Translations under genes and position numbers: made by a program
Notes under the pieces: generated by a model
What the model saw: only the letters and a program-made list of their open reading frames with translations
Databases searched by the model: none
Told to the model about the DNA's origin: nothing
Shown here: piece after piece, positions 17,204 to 26,751 of the stretch
How positions within the stretch are numbered: position 1 is the first letter of the stretch
How the letters are laid out: each line of letters begins with the position of its first letter
DNA from: Bosea sp. AS-1
Lineage (GTDB): Bacteria; Pseudomonadota; Alphaproteobacteria; Rhizobiales; Beijerinckiaceae
DNA length: 64,000 bases
Direction: 5' to 3'
NCBI RefSeq assembly: GCF_002220095.1
Contig: NZ_CP022372.1
Location: 1,212,501-1,276,500 of the forward strand

Positions 17204-19606
17204 TCAGACGAGCTCGAAGCTTTGCACCTGCACGTCGTGGGAATCGAGGCCGATCTGCACGTCGAAGCGACCGTTCTCGACCACTTCCTTGAGGTCGGCA
17301 TTGATGAATTTGAGCTGATCCTCGCCGACCTCGAAGCGTACGACGCGGCTCTCGCCGGGCTTGAGCGTGATCTTCTGAAAGCCTTTCAGCTCCTTCACCG
17401 GCCGGGCGATCGAGGCATAGGGATCGGCGATGTAGAGCTGCACGATATTGGCGCCCTCGAAGCTACCCTCATTGGTCAGTGTCGCCTCGGCGGTGAGCTT
17501 CTGGCCGCGCTTCATCTGCGAGGCCGAGAGCTTCAGGTCCTTGAGCGTGAAGCGGCTGTAGCTCAGGCCGAACCCGAAGGGATAGAGCGGCCCCTGCGCT
17601 TCCTCGAAATATTGCGAGGTGTAGTTGCCGGGCTTGCCCTCGGTGTAGGGGCGGCCGATGCGCAGCGCGTTGTAATAGGTCGGGATCTGGCCGACGGAGC
17701 GTGGGAAGCTGATCGGCAGCTTGGCCGAGGGGTTGTGGTCGCCGAACAGCACATCGGCGATGGCGTTGCCCCCCTCGGTGCCGGCGTACCAGGTTTCCAG
17801 CAGCGCGTCGGCGTTATCCTTCTCCCAGCCGATGGCCAGCGGGCGGCCGTTCATCAGCACGACGACGAGCGGCTTGCCGGTCGCCTTCAACGCCTGGAGC
17901 AGCCGGCGTTGCGAGCCGGGCATGTCGATGCTGACGCGGCTCGAGGATTCATGCGACATGCCGCGCACTTCACCCACGACCGCGATCACCACATCGGCCT
18001 GGTTGGCGACCGAGACCGCCTCCTCGATCATCGTCTCGATCGGGCGTGGATCCTGAACGACCTCGGGTTTGTCCCAGTTCAGGAAGTTGAGGTACTCGAC
18101 CACCTTCGGGTCATCGAGCACGTTGGCACCGCGCGCGGTCAGGAGCTTCGCCTTGCCCTCGATCGCCTTCTCGATGCCGGCACGGACAGTGACGGCCTGC
18201 TCGGCCACGCCCTGGGCCGACCAGCTGCCGAGGATGTCGAGCCCGGAATCGGCGAGCGGGCCGATCAGCGCGATCGTGCCCTGCTTCTTCAGCGGCAGCG
18301 TCTGGTTGCGGTTCTCGAGCAGCACGATGGTCTCGCGCGCGATTTCGCGGGCCGGCTCGCGGTGGAGCCGGCTGTCGGCGCGCACATCGGCGGGGTCGTC
18401 CTCCGGCTTGCCCATGCGCAGGAAGGGGTCGGCGAAGAGGCCGAGATCGTATTTGGCGCCCAGCACCTCGCGCACCCGGTCATCGATCTCGGCCATCTTG
18501 ATCTCGCCCGAGGCGATGAGGCCGGGGAGCTCGGCGAGATAGATCTGGTCGGCCATGCTGAGGTCGATGCCGGCCTTGATCGCGAGCTTCGCCGCCTCGC
18601 GGTTGTCGCGCGCGACACCGTGCCGCGTCAGCTCGGTGATGGCGCCATGGTCGCTGACGGTGACGCCCTTGAAGCCCCATTGCTTGCGCAGCAGGTCCTG
18701 CAGCAGCCAGACATTCGAGGTCGCCGGAATGCCGTTGACGGAATTGAGCGCGACCATGACGCCGCCGGCGCCGGCGTCGATCGCGGCCTTGTAGGGCGGT
18801 AGATAGACCTGGTGCATGCGCAGCGGGCTCATATCGACCGTGTTGTAGTCGCGCCCGCCTTCGACGGCACCGTAGAGCGCGAAATGCTTGACCGCGGCCA
18901 TGATCGTGTCCGGCTTGTCGGGCGCGGCGCCCTGGAAGCCGCGCACGCTGGCGCGGGCGCATTCGGAGACGAGATAGGGGTCCTCGCCGAAGCCCTCGGA
19001 AGTGCGACCCCAGCGCGGATCATGGCTGATGTCGACCATCGGCGCGAAGGTCATGTCGACGCTGTCGTTGCAGGCCTCGATGGCCGAGACGCGAGCCATG
19101 CGCTCGATCACGGCCATGTCGAAGCTCGCCGCCAAGCCAAGCGGGATGGGAAAGGTGGTGCGGTGACCGTGCACCACGTCATAAGCGAAGAAGAGCGGGA
19201 TCTTCAGCCGGCTGCGCTTGACGGCAGCCTCCTGCAGCGGCCGATTGTCGCGTCGGATGACGGTGTTGAACGAGCCGGCGATGCGACCGGCTGCGACCTC
19301 TTCCATCAGCTGGGCGTGGGGCATCTCCGGGCCGATACTGATGAGGCGCAACTGCCCGACCTTCTCGTCGATGGTCATGCGCGCAATCAGGTCGTCGATG
19401 AAGGCCGTCTTCTTGGCCGCGGGATCCGTCGATTTCGCCGATTTCTTCGGGGCTGCCGCCGCCGGTCCGCCGGCCATTCCTGCCGCCGCAGCGGCCGAGG
19501 CGATGGCACTGAGCGCCTGTCGCCGGGACAGGCCGCTCCTGCTCGCCTCCGTGCGGGAGTCATCCTCTCGCCCGTCGACGACCGGCACACCGTTTCGTTT
19601 ATCCAT
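17204..19606 (-). CDS. bglX: Periplasmic beta-glucosidase, GH3 family (BglX-like)
   Basis: This 800-residue enzyme has a Tat-type signal (SRRQALSAIA then an alanine-rich stretch, to about residue 50) and the three-part GH3 architecture. The nucleophile motif VSDHGAITEL and the segment VKHFALYGAVEGGRDYNTVD closely resemble BglX. The C-terminal domain and fibronectin type III-like end (KRGQKLTAEATLTNEGSFEG) are present. It hydrolyses terminal beta-glucosides in the periplasm. It is divergent, over 171 nt, from an OpgG/OpgD-type gene. A function in trimming or recycling periplasmic beta-glucans is therefore attractive. The reading frame extends far upstream antisense to that gene, but ATG 19606 gives the natural N-terminus. 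Confidence 0.93.
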   Translation of the reverse strand: MDKRNGVPVVDGREDDSRTEASRSGLSRRQALSAIASAAAAAGMAGGPAAAAPKKSAKSTDPAAKKTAFIDDLIARMTIDEKVGQLRLISIGPEMPHAQLMEEVAAGRIAGSFNTVIRRDNRPLQEAAVKRSRLKIPLFFAYDVVHGHRTTFPIPLGLAASFDMAVIERMARVSAIEACNDSVDMTFAPMVDISHDPRWGRTSEGFGEDPYLVSECARASVRGFQGAAPDKPDTIMAAVKHFALYGAVEGGRDYNTVDMSPLRMHQVYLPPYKAAIDAGAGGVMVALNSVNGIPATSNVWLLQDLLRKQWGFKGVTVSDHGAITELTRHGVARDNREAAKLAIKAGIDLSMADQIYLAELPGLIASGEIKMAEIDDRVREVLGAKYDLGLFADPFLRMGKPEDDPADVRADSRLHREPAREIARETIVLLENRNQTLPLKKQGTIALIGPLADSGLDILGSWSAQGVAEQAVTVRAGIEKAIEGKAKLLTARGANVLDDPKVVEYLNFLNWDKPEVVQDPRPIETMIEEAVSVANQADVVIAVVGEVRGMSHESSSRVSIDMPGSQRRLLQALKATGKPLVVVLMNGRPLAIGWEKDNADALLETWYAGTEGGNAIADVLFGDHNPSAKLPISFPRSVGQIPTYYNALRIGRPYTEGKPGNYTSQYFEEAQGPLYPFGFGLSYSRFTLKDLKLSASQMKRGQKLTAEATLTNEGSFEGANIVQLYIADPYASIARPVKELKGFQKITLKPGESRVVRFEVGEDQLKFINADLKEVVENGRFDVQIGLDSHDVQVQSFELV

Positions 19607-19777
19607 GCTGAGTTCGTTCACTTCGATCGTGGTTGGCGGAGGGCGCGGACGCGGGTCGAATCGGCGGGGCTGATTCCTTGACCCTTGTCCCCATGATGGG
19701 CATTTGTGCTCGGACGCGCCACTGCCAGGCAGGACGGGCGCGTTCCATCCTGTCGTTCGGTATTTAAGGGAGCTTCC

Positions 19778-21499
19778 GTGAACTTGTCGACCCGTCCCGC
19801 GGCCGGCCCCAATGATCCGGCCCGGCTTCCTTCGGCCCGATCCCTGTCGATTTCTCTCGGAAAAAGCCTTTTGGGGCGCCAGCCCGGCCTCCCGTCGCTG
19901 CGCACGGTCCTCGGCTGGTTGATCGCCGGCATGCTCGCCTTCAGCTCCTCGGCCTTCGCGCAGGAGCGCCCCGGTTTCGGGCTGGACGAGGTGACGGCCA
20001 AGGCCAAGACGATGGCAGCGGGGCCCTACGCCGCTCCGGCCAGCAACCTGCCGGACGTCTTCAGCAAGATGCAGTTCTTCGACTATCAGAAGATGCAGCC
20101 GCGGCGGGACCGCTTCGCCTGGTCCGAGGTCGACACGCCGTTCAAGCTGTCCTTCTACCACCAGGGCATGCAGTTCAATACGCCGGTCAGGATCAACGAG
20201 ATCGTCGACGGCGCGGCGCGCGAAATTCCCTATGATCCGGGCCGTTTCGACTTCGGCGACCTGCATTTCGACCGCGAGCAGACCAGCAAGCTCGGCTGGG
20301 CCGGGTTCCGGGTGATGTACCCGGTCAACCAGCCTGGCAAGGACGACGAGATCATGAGCGTGCTGGGCGCGAGCTATTTCCGCGTCATCGGCAAGGGCCA
20401 GATCTACGGCTTGTCCGGGCGCGGGCTCGGCATCGACACCGGCATGTCGATCCCTGAGGAGTTTCCTGCTTTCCGCGAATTCTGGATCCGCCGGCCGGGG
20501 CCGCAGGACAAGTCGATCACCTTCTACGCCCTGCTCGATTCGCCGCGCGCGACCGGCGCTTACGAGTTCACCCTGACGCCGGGATCCGACGCTCTGCTCG
20601 ACGTCAAGGCGCGGATCTTCCAGCGCGCGGCCGGGGCGCCGGCAGCGCTCGGCATCGCGCCGCTGACCAGCATGTTCCTGTTCGGCCCCAACCAGCCGCC
20701 GCCGACCTATAATTTCCGCCCGGCGATCCATGATTCCAACGGGCTGGCGATCCATACCGGCACCGGCGAATGGATCTGGCGCCCGCTCAACAATCCGCCG
20801 ATGGTGGCGCTCAGCAGCTTCGAGGTCGAGAATCCGAAAGGGTTCGGCCTGCTGCAGCGCGGCCGGGCCTTCTCGCGCTACGAGGACCTGAAAGATCGCT
20901 ACGACCTGCGGCCCAGCGCCTGGATCGAGCCGAAGAACGACTGGGGCAAGGGTCATGTCCGGCTCGTCGAGATCCCGACCGGCGACGAGACGAATGACAA
21001 CATCGTCGCCTTCTGGGCGCCGGAGGCGCTGCCGGAAGTCGGTCATGCGATGGAGTTTGACTATCGCATCCACTGGACCATGGACGAGCCCGCCATCCTG
21101 AAGGACGGCCCGGCCCATGTCTGGCAGACGCTGCGCTCGACGGGCGAAATCTACCAGTCCAACCTGATCCGTGCGGCCGACGGCACGCTCGCGTTCCTGG
21201 TCGACTTCAAGGGCGGTCCGCTGCGCGATCTGCCTGCCAATGCGCCGGTCGCAGCCCGCATCAGCGCCAACGACAATGTCGAGATCGTCGGGACGGTGCT
21301 GCAGCCGAACCCGGCCATCCAGGGCTGGCGCCTGACCTATCGGGCCAAGGTGAAGGACTCGACCAAGGCTTCCGAGCTGCGCGCGGCGCTGGAGCTGGAG
21401 GGCCGCACCCTCTCCGAGACCTGGAGCTTCCAGCTTCCGCCCTTGCCGGCCAGCATGCCGCTCAAGGACCGGGAGCGTTATCTCAACCTGCTGCGATAG
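19778..21499 (+). CDS. opgG: Periplasmic glucan biosynthesis protein, OpgG/OpgD (MdoG) family
   Basis: This 573-residue exported protein starts at GTG 19778 with AAGGGAG upstream. It has a long N-terminus and a signal helix ending in SSAFAQ near residue 62. The MdoG domain follows ([63 protein letters not shown]). E. coli OpgD was recently shown to be a beta-1,2-glucanase (family GH186), so this protein may process glucan chains. I cannot decide between OpgG and OpgD; the signal lacks a twin arginine, which favours OpgG. No opgH glucosyltransferase gene is adjacent. Confidence 0.9.
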   Translation: MNLSTRPAAGPNDPARLPSARSLSISLGKSLLGRQPGLPSLRTVLGWLIAGMLAFSSSAFAQERPGFGLDEVTAKAKTMAAGPYAAPASNLPDVFSKMQFFDYQKMQPRRDRFAWSEVDTPFKLSFYHQGMQFNTPVRINEIVDGAAREIPYDPGRFDFGDLHFDREQTSKLGWAGFRVMYPVNQPGKDDEIMSVLGASYFRVIGKGQIYGLSGRGLGIDTGMSIPEEFPAFREFWIRRPGPQDKSITFYALLDSPRATGAYEFTLTPGSDALLDVKARIFQRAAGAPAALGIAPLTSMFLFGPNQPPPTYNFRPAIHDSNGLAIHTGTGEWIWRPLNNPPMVALSSFEVENPKGFGLLQRGRAFSRYEDLKDRYDLRPSAWIEPKNDWGKGHVRLVEIPTGDETNDNIVAFWAPEALPEVGHAMEFDYRIHWTMDEPAILKDGPAHVWQTLRSTGEIYQSNLIRAADGTLAFLVDFKGGPLRDLPANAPVAARISANDNVEIVGTVLQPNPAIQGWRLTYRAKVKDSTKASELRAALELEGRTLSETWSFQLPPLPASMPLKDRERYLNLLR

Positions 21500-21616
21500 G
21501 CGGCCAATCCAGCCTCGCGGAGCCCGGCTGCTTCGCGAGGCCCTTCCCTCATCGCCTGCCGGCGATATGCGTGATGCGCTGCCTCGATCAGGCTCTCGCG
21601 CTGCCTGATTGACCGT

Positions 21617-21630
21617 CCGAAACGTTTTGG
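21617..21630. promoter_or_regulatory. Candidate LacI-family operator
   Basis: CCGAAACGTTTTGG is a near-palindrome centred on CG, the typical layout of LacI/GalR-family operators. It lies 25 nt before the lacI-type gene at 21655 and is probably the autoregulatory site that controls the whole downstream operon. Confidence 0.65.
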
Positions 21631-21654
21631 ATTAGCGTTTGGGCAGGTGGTGTC

Positions 21655-22734
21655 ATGTCGCTGTCCAGAATCGCAACCGCTCTTGGCTTGTCCGTCACCA
21701 CCGTGTCGCGCGCGCTCGGTGGATACCGCGACGTGGCCGAAGCGACCCGTCAGCGGGTCGAGGCGGAAGCGCAGCGGATCGGCTACCGGGCAAACGCCAC
21801 CGCGCGCCGGCTCCAGGGTGGCCGCAGCGATGCGGTCGGGGTCGTGCTGCCGACCGGCCCCGGACAGCTCGGCGAACCCTTCTATCTGCGCCTCGTCGCC
21901 GCCATTGGCCCCCGGCTGGCGCAGGCCGGGCTCGATCTGATCGTCTCCAGCGCCTATCCCGGTGCCGACGAACTCGCGCTCTATCGCCAGTTCGTCGAGA
22001 ACAGGCGCGTCGATGCCATGATCGTGGCGCGAACCCGGCTCGAGGATCCGCGCGTGCGCTATCTCGTCGACGCCGGCCTGCCCTTCGTGACTCATGGCCG
22101 GACGCGGGCAGGCGGACATGCTTCGGTCGATATCGACGGCACGGCCGCCTTTCGCACTGCGACGGAGCGGCTGATCGATTTCGGCCACAGGCGCATCGGC
22201 TTCATCGGCGCGCCGCTCGATTACGGTTTCGGCTTTTTTCGCGAGCGGGGCTGGCGGGAGGTCCTGGCGGAGGCCGGGCTGGCTCCCGGCCCTTCCCGGT
22301 TCGCCGAGCCGAGCGAGGAGAACGGCTTCCGGCTCGCGACCGAGATCATCGCGGCGTCGGAGCCGCCCAGCGCGATCCTCTGTGCCACCGACCGGCTGGC
22401 CCTGGGTGCCATCCATGCCCTTGGCCATGCCGGCCTGAAGGCCGGGAGCGACGTGTCGATCATCGGATACGACAACGCGCCGGTCTCGGCCTATATCGCC
22501 ACTCCGCTGACCAGCTTCGACCCCGATATCGACGGCGCCGCAGGGCGTCTCCTCGACCTGCTGCTCGCCCAGCTTTCCGGGGAATCCGGTTCCGATATGG
22601 CAGAGCTCAGGCCCGCGACCCTCGTGCCGCGACAGTCGGACGGTCCCGCACCATCACAAAACGGCCAAGACAAGAGCCGTCGCCGCTCCAGGGAGGAGAC
22701 AACCCATGACACAGAAACTAGGGACCCGGTTTAG
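21655..22734 (+). CDS. LacI family transcriptional regulator
   Basis: This 359-residue repressor has an N-terminal helix-turn-helix (SRIATALGLSVTTVSRALGG), the hinge helix (ANATARRLQGG near residue 50) and a sugar-binding core (CATDRLALGAIHALG, IIGYDNAPVSAY). It is the first gene of the sugar-transport operon and overlaps the solute-binding protein gene by 29 nt. The inducer is probably the transported glycoside or a product of it. The last 30 residues are charged and not conserved in the family, as expected for an overlapping tail. Confidence 0.93.
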   Translation: MSLSRIATALGLSVTTVSRALGGYRDVAEATRQRVEAEAQRIGYRANATARRLQGGRSDAVGVVLPTGPGQLGEPFYLRLVAAIGPRLAQAGLDLIVSSAYPGADELALYRQFVENRRVDAMIVARTRLEDPRVRYLVDAGLPFVTHGRTRAGGHASVDIDGTAAFRTATERLIDFGHRRIGFIGAPLDYGFGFFRERGWREVLAEAGLAPGPSRFAEPSEENGFRLATEIIAASEPPSAILCATDRLALGAIHALGHAGLKAGSDVSIIGYDNAPVSAYIATPLTSFDPDIDGAAGRLLDLLLAQLSGESGSDMAELRPATLVPRQSDGPAPSQNGQDKSRRRSREETTHDTETRDPV

Positions 22735-23998
22735 ACGCTCGCTCGCGGCGGCCTGCGGCGCGCTGTGCGTCGCGGCGACAGCAGCCTCCGCGCAGGTGGT
22801 ATTTCTGTCAACGCAGCTGCGACCGATCGAGTCGGCGCAGAAGATGCGCTCCGAGATCCTCAAGGATTTTCCCGGCGGCGCCGAATTCGTCACCGAACAG
22901 CCGCCGCAGCTCGGCGTTCACATCCGCGCCGAGCAGCAGGCGGGCAAGCCGGTATCGAGCCTCATCGGCGCGCTCCATGGCGAGCTGCAGCCGCTGGCCG
23001 CCGACTCGCTGGTTCCGCTCGATGACGTGCTGGAGAAGCTGAAGGATCGTGGCCTCAACCCCGGCATGGTCGAGGCGGGCAAGCTTGGCACCGCCAAGCA
23101 GATGTTCATTCCCTGGATGCAGGCGACCTATATCATGGTCGCCAACAAGCAGGCGCTGCCCTTCCTGCCGCAGGGGGCCGACATCAACGCCCTGACCTAC
23201 GACCAGCTGGCGCAATGGGGCGCCAATATCCAGGCCAAGACCGGCAAGCGGATGCTCGGTTTCCCGGCCGGACCGACCGGCCTGATGCATCGCTTCTTCG
23301 AGGGGTATCTCTATCCTTCCTATACCGGGGGGGTGGTAACGACCTTCAAATCGCCTGAGGCGGTGGCGATGTGGACGTCGTTCCGCGAGCTCTGGAAGGG
23401 CGTCAATCCGAACTCGACGAATTACGGCTTCATGCAGGAGCCGCTGCTGTCCGGCGATGTCTGGGTGGCGTTCGACCATGTCGCGCGGCTGATCGATGCG
23501 CTCTCGCGGAAGCCGGATGATTTCGTCGCCTTCCCCGCGCCGTCCGGTCCCAAGGGGCTGGGCTACATGCCTGTCGTCGCCGGTCTCGCCATCGCCAAGG
23601 GCGCCCCGCAGGCCGAGCAGGCCAAACAGCTCATCGACTATCTGACCCGGCCCGACGTGCAGGTGAAGACGGCCAAGGCGGTCGCGTTCTTCCCGGTCGC
23701 CAAGGTCGATCTGCCGTCCGACATCGACCCCGGCCTCAAGCTCGAGATCGATGCCGTGCAGAAGATGACGAGCGCGCCGAACGCCCTGGTCAGCCTGCTG
23801 CCGGTCGGGCTCGACCAGCGCGGCGGCGAGTTCGACAAGGTCTATCTCGATGCCTTCCAGCGCATCGTGCTGCGCGGCGAGGACCCGAAGGCGGCGCTCG
23901 ACCGGCAGGCGGAAGCGCTCAAGCGCATCATCGCCGAGACGAAGGCAGCCTGCTGGCTTCCGGACAAGCCGAGCGACGGGCCCTGTCCCATCCAGTGA
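22706..23998 (+). CDS. Extracellular solute-binding protein, sugar ABC transporter (family 1)
   Basis: This 430-residue periplasmic receptor has a signal peptide cleaved after ATAASA near residue 29. The mature protein has the MalE-type fold, with typical family 1 features (IPWMQATYIMVANKQALPFL; late GLAIAKGAPQAEQAKQLIDY). The start is supported by GGGAGGAG upstream. It binds the carbohydrate that the two permeases import. Its ligand is unknown; the operon's glycosidase suggests an intact alpha-glycoside such as a glucosyl or mannosyl conjugate. Confidence 0.88.
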   Translation: MTQKLGTRFRRSLAAACGALCVAATAASAQVVFLSTQLRPIESAQKMRSEILKDFPGGAEFVTEQPPQLGVHIRAEQQAGKPVSSLIGALHGELQPLAADSLVPLDDVLEKLKDRGLNPGMVEAGKLGTAKQMFIPWMQATYIMVANKQALPFLPQGADINALTYDQLAQWGANIQAKTGKRMLGFPAGPTGLMHRFFEGYLYPSYTGGVVTTFKSPEAVAMWTSFRELWKGVNPNSTNYGFMQEPLLSGDVWVAFDHVARLIDALSRKPDDFVAFPAPSGPKGLGYMPVVAGLAIAKGAPQAEQAKQLIDYLTRPDVQVKTAKAVAFFPVAKVDLPSDIDPGLKLEIDAVQKMTSAPNALVSLLPVGLDQRGGEFDKVYLDAFQRIVLRGEDPKAALDRQAEALKRIIAETKAACWLPDKPSDGPCPIQ

Positions 23999-24013
23999 GG
24001 TGCGGCGTTCGCC

Positions 24014-24862
24014 ATGCGTGAGCCCAAGGCCCTGCCTTATCTGCTGATTGCCCCGTCGGTGCTGTTCCTGACGGGGCTGTTCCTGATCCCGCTGGTGCAG
24101 ACGGCGATGCTTGCCTTCCAGCAGGGCGGCAACTGGGGCCTGGGCAATTTCACCCGCATGGCGGACGACCTGAATTTCCAGGACGCCTTGGGCAATACCT
24201 TCAAGGTCGTGCTGCTCGCGGTGCCGCTGCAGCTCGCCCTGGCGCTCGGCATGACCATGCTGCTGCGCAAGGTTCAGCGCGGGCGCGACCTGCTGGTCTG
24301 GGTCTGGTCGATCCCGCTCGGCATCTCGGACCTCGCGGCCGGCCTGGTCTGGCTCGCCATCCTGACGGATCAGGGGTGGTTCAATTCCGTGCTGTTCAAG
24401 CTCGGCGTGATCACGCAGCCGCAGGCCTGGCTGACGTACGAGACGCCGGCTGCGCTGCTCGCCGCCATCGTCGTCGCCGAGATCTGGCGCGCGACCGCCA
24501 TCGTCTTCGTCATCCTCCTGGCCGGTGTCCAGCTGCTGCCGAAGGAATACGAGGAAGCCGCGGATGTCTTCGGCGCGACGCCCTGGCAGCGCTTCACCCG
24601 CATCACGCTGCCCCTGCTGAAGCCCTCGATCCAGACCGCATTGATCCTGCGTACGGTGCTCGCCTTCGAGATGTTCGCCATGGCGCTGGCGCTCGGCGGC
24701 CGGAACTTCCCCGTGCTGGTGAGCGAGGCCTTCAATTGGCAGTATGCGAGCCAGGACTACGGCGTGGCGGCGGCCTATGCAGTGCTCGTCATGGGCATTT
24801 CGGTCGCCGCAACCGTCCTTTACCTGGTGGCCTTGCGCGTGCCGGCGGAGCAGCGGACATGA
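24014..24862 (+). CDS. Sugar ABC transporter permease, MalF type
   Basis: This 282-residue inner-membrane permease has six helices. The ABC permease EAA loop reads EYEEAADVFGATPWQRFTRI. It lies 15 nt after the binding-protein gene and overlaps the second permease gene by 4 nt (ATGA). It forms the channel with the MalG-type partner. Confidence 0.92.
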   Translation: MREPKALPYLLIAPSVLFLTGLFLIPLVQTAMLAFQQGGNWGLGNFTRMADDLNFQDALGNTFKVVLLAVPLQLALALGMTMLLRKVQRGRDLLVWVWSIPLGISDLAAGLVWLAILTDQGWFNSVLFKLGVITQPQAWLTYETPAALLAAIVVAEIWRATAIVFVILLAGVQLLPKEYEEAADVFGATPWQRFTRITLPLLKPSIQTALILRTVLAFEMFAMALALGGRNFPVLVSEAFNWQYASQDYGVAAAYAVLVMGISVAATVLYLVALRVPAEQRT

Positions 24863-25677
24863 GTTCCGGCGTCGCCCGCTCCAACCGCACCCTGTTGCTC
24901 GTCGGCGTCCTGGTGCTCTGCGTCTGGACGCTGCTGCCTATCTATCTTCTGGCGCTTGGTGCGCTCGGCGGGCGTGACATCGTCTCGCAATGGCCAAAGC
25001 CCTTTGCGCCCTTCGGCATCTCGTTCGAGACGCTGCGGACCTTCCTGGCCATCGAAGGCGTGTGGCGTGCGACCTGGGTCAGCATCAAGGCCGCGGCTAT
25101 GACCATGGTCATGGCGCTCGCGCTCGGCGTGCCGGCCGGTTACGCGCTCGCCCGCTTCCGCTTCAGGGGCGCGGGAGCCTACCGCGTGTTGATCCTGATG
25201 ACCCGCGCCTTTCCTGTAGCGATCCTCGCCCTGCCGCTCACCGTCTCCTTCATCCGGCTCGGCGTCTATGACACGCCCTTCGGCGTCGCGCTGGTGCATG
25301 CGGTGCTGGCGACCCCCTTCGCCACGCTGGTCTGCGCCAGCCTGTTCATGGGCATCCCGCGAGAGCTGGAAGAGGCGGCCTGGGTGTTCGGGTGCTCGCG
25401 CTTCACCGGCTTCCTGCGTGTCGTGCTGCCGCTCGCCTTGCCCGGTATCGCCGCAGCCTCGATCTTCGCCTTCGTGCTGTCCTGGAACGAGGTCTTCGCA
25501 GCATCGGTGCTGACGGTCAGGCAGCGGACGCTGACCGCCTATCTGCTCTCCGTCCTGTCGGAATCGCCGCTGCACCTGCAGTTCGCGGGCGGGCTCATCC
25601 TGATCGTTCCGTCGGTCCTGTTCATCTTCCTCGTGCGCCGTCGCCTCTTCGCGATGTGGGGCATCGGCAACCGGTAA
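24859..25677 (+). CDS. Sugar ABC transporter permease, MalG type
   Basis: This 272-residue permease has six helices and the EAA loop ELEEAAWVFGCSRFTGFLRV. The start at ATG 24859 couples it to the upstream permease gene. It ends 6 nt before the ATPase gene. The EAA loop carries the conserved glycine but FTGF replaces the common consensus around it; this is within normal variation. Confidence 0.92.
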   Translation: MSSGVARSNRTLLLVGVLVLCVWTLLPIYLLALGALGGRDIVSQWPKPFAPFGISFETLRTFLAIEGVWRATWVSIKAAAMTMVMALALGVPAGYALARFRFRGAGAYRVLILMTRAFPVAILALPLTVSFIRLGVYDTPFGVALVHAVLATPFATLVCASLFMGIPRELEEAAWVFGCSRFTGFLRVVLPLALPGIAAASIFAFVLSWNEVFAASVLTVRQRTLTAYLLSVLSESPLHLQFAGGLILIVPSVLFIFLVRRRLFAMWGIGNR

Positions 25678-25683
25678 GGCTTC

Positions 25684-26751
25684 ATGGCGAGCATCACGAT
25701 CGAACGCGTCGCGAAGAGCTTCGGTGAGGTCAGGGCCCTGGCCGAAGTCGATCTCGCCGTGGCGGATGGCGAGTTCCTCGCGCTGCTCGGCCCGTCCGGC
25801 TGCGGCAAGACCACCCTTTTGCGCATCATCGCAGGGCTGGAGAGCCAGACGAGCGGGCGAGTCCTGATCGGCTCGCGGGACGTGTCGGCCCTGCCGCCGC
25901 GCAAGCGCGGTCTCGCCATGGTCTTCCAGAATTACGCCGTCTTCCCGCATCTCACCGTCTATGAGAACGTCGCCTTCGGTCTGCGGATGGCCCGGGCCGA
26001 CGCGGCGCGTATCGCAGCGCAGGTCGAGAAGGCGGCCGCCCTCCTGCATATCGAGCCGCTTCTGAAGCGCTATCCGGCGCAGCTCTCAGGCGGCCAGCGC
26101 CAACGCGTCGCGGTGGCGCGCGCTCTGGCGGTCGAGCCTGCCGTGCTCCTGATGGACGAGCCCCTGTCCAATCTGGACGCGCTGCTCAGGCTCGAGATGC
26201 GGGCCGAGCTCAAGGCCGTGCTAAGCGGAGCCGGGACGACCACGGTCTACGTCACGCACGACCAGACGGAGGCGATGGGCCTCGCCGACCGGATCGCGGT
26301 GATGCAGGCCGGCCATATCGAGCAGATCGGCAAGCCGTCCGACATCTACGATCGCCCGGCCACACGCTTCGTCGGCGGGTTCGTCGGCAGCCCGCCGATG
26401 AACTTCCTCGAGCTGCCGGTTCAGGGCGGCAAGGTCGATCTCGGCGGATATGTGGTGGCGGCGCCCCCGCATGCCGGCGGGCGGATCACGCTCGGCCTGC
26501 GCGGCGAGGATGTCGCGCTCGCCGGCGCCGGCGAGGCGGGCTTCGCCTTCACCCTGAAGGTCGCCGAACTGCTCGGACCGCATGTGCTGTTGACAGGTAC
26601 GGCCGCCGGCGGCCAGCCGCTGCGCGTCATCCTGCCGGCCGGTGGCCAGCTTCCCGCCCTGACGCCCGGCACCGAAATCCTCCTGAAGCCCGACACGTCG
26701 CGGCTGAGCTGGATGGATGAAGCAGGCAAGGCGATGGAGACCGCCCGATGA
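25684..26751 (+). CDS. Sugar ABC transporter ATPase, MalK/UgpC type
   Basis: This 355-residue ATPase has Walker A GPSGCGKTT, signature LSGGQRQRVAVARAL, Walker B VLLMDEPLSNLD and the switch region YVTHDQTEAMGLADR. A C-terminal TOBE-type regulatory domain runs from about residue 240. It energises the importer encoded just upstream. The ATG of the glycosidase gene overlaps its stop by 4 nt. Confidence 0.94.
   Translation: MASITIERVAKSFGEVRALAEVDLAVADGEFLALLGPSGCGKTTLLRIIAGLESQTSGRVLIGSRDVSALPPRKRGLAMVFQNYAVFPHLTVYENVAFGLRMARADAARIAAQVEKAAALLHIEPLLKRYPAQLSGGQRQRVAVARALAVEPAVLLMDEPLSNLDALLRLEMRAELKAVLSGAGTTTVYVTHDQTEAMGLADRIAVMQAGHIEQIGKPSDIYDRPATRFVGGFVGSPPMNFLELPVQGGKVDLGGYVVAAPPHAGGRITLGLRGEDVALAGAGEAGFAFTLKVAELLGPHVLLTGTAAGGQPLRVILPAGGQLPALTPGTEILLKPDTSRLSWMDEAGKAMETAR

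Noticed and set aside
19607..21118. Upstream extension of the GH3 frame to give a 1304-residue protein
   Set aside because: The extra part is antisense to the OpgG-type gene and has no domain character. The Tat signal at ATG 19606 marks the natural start.
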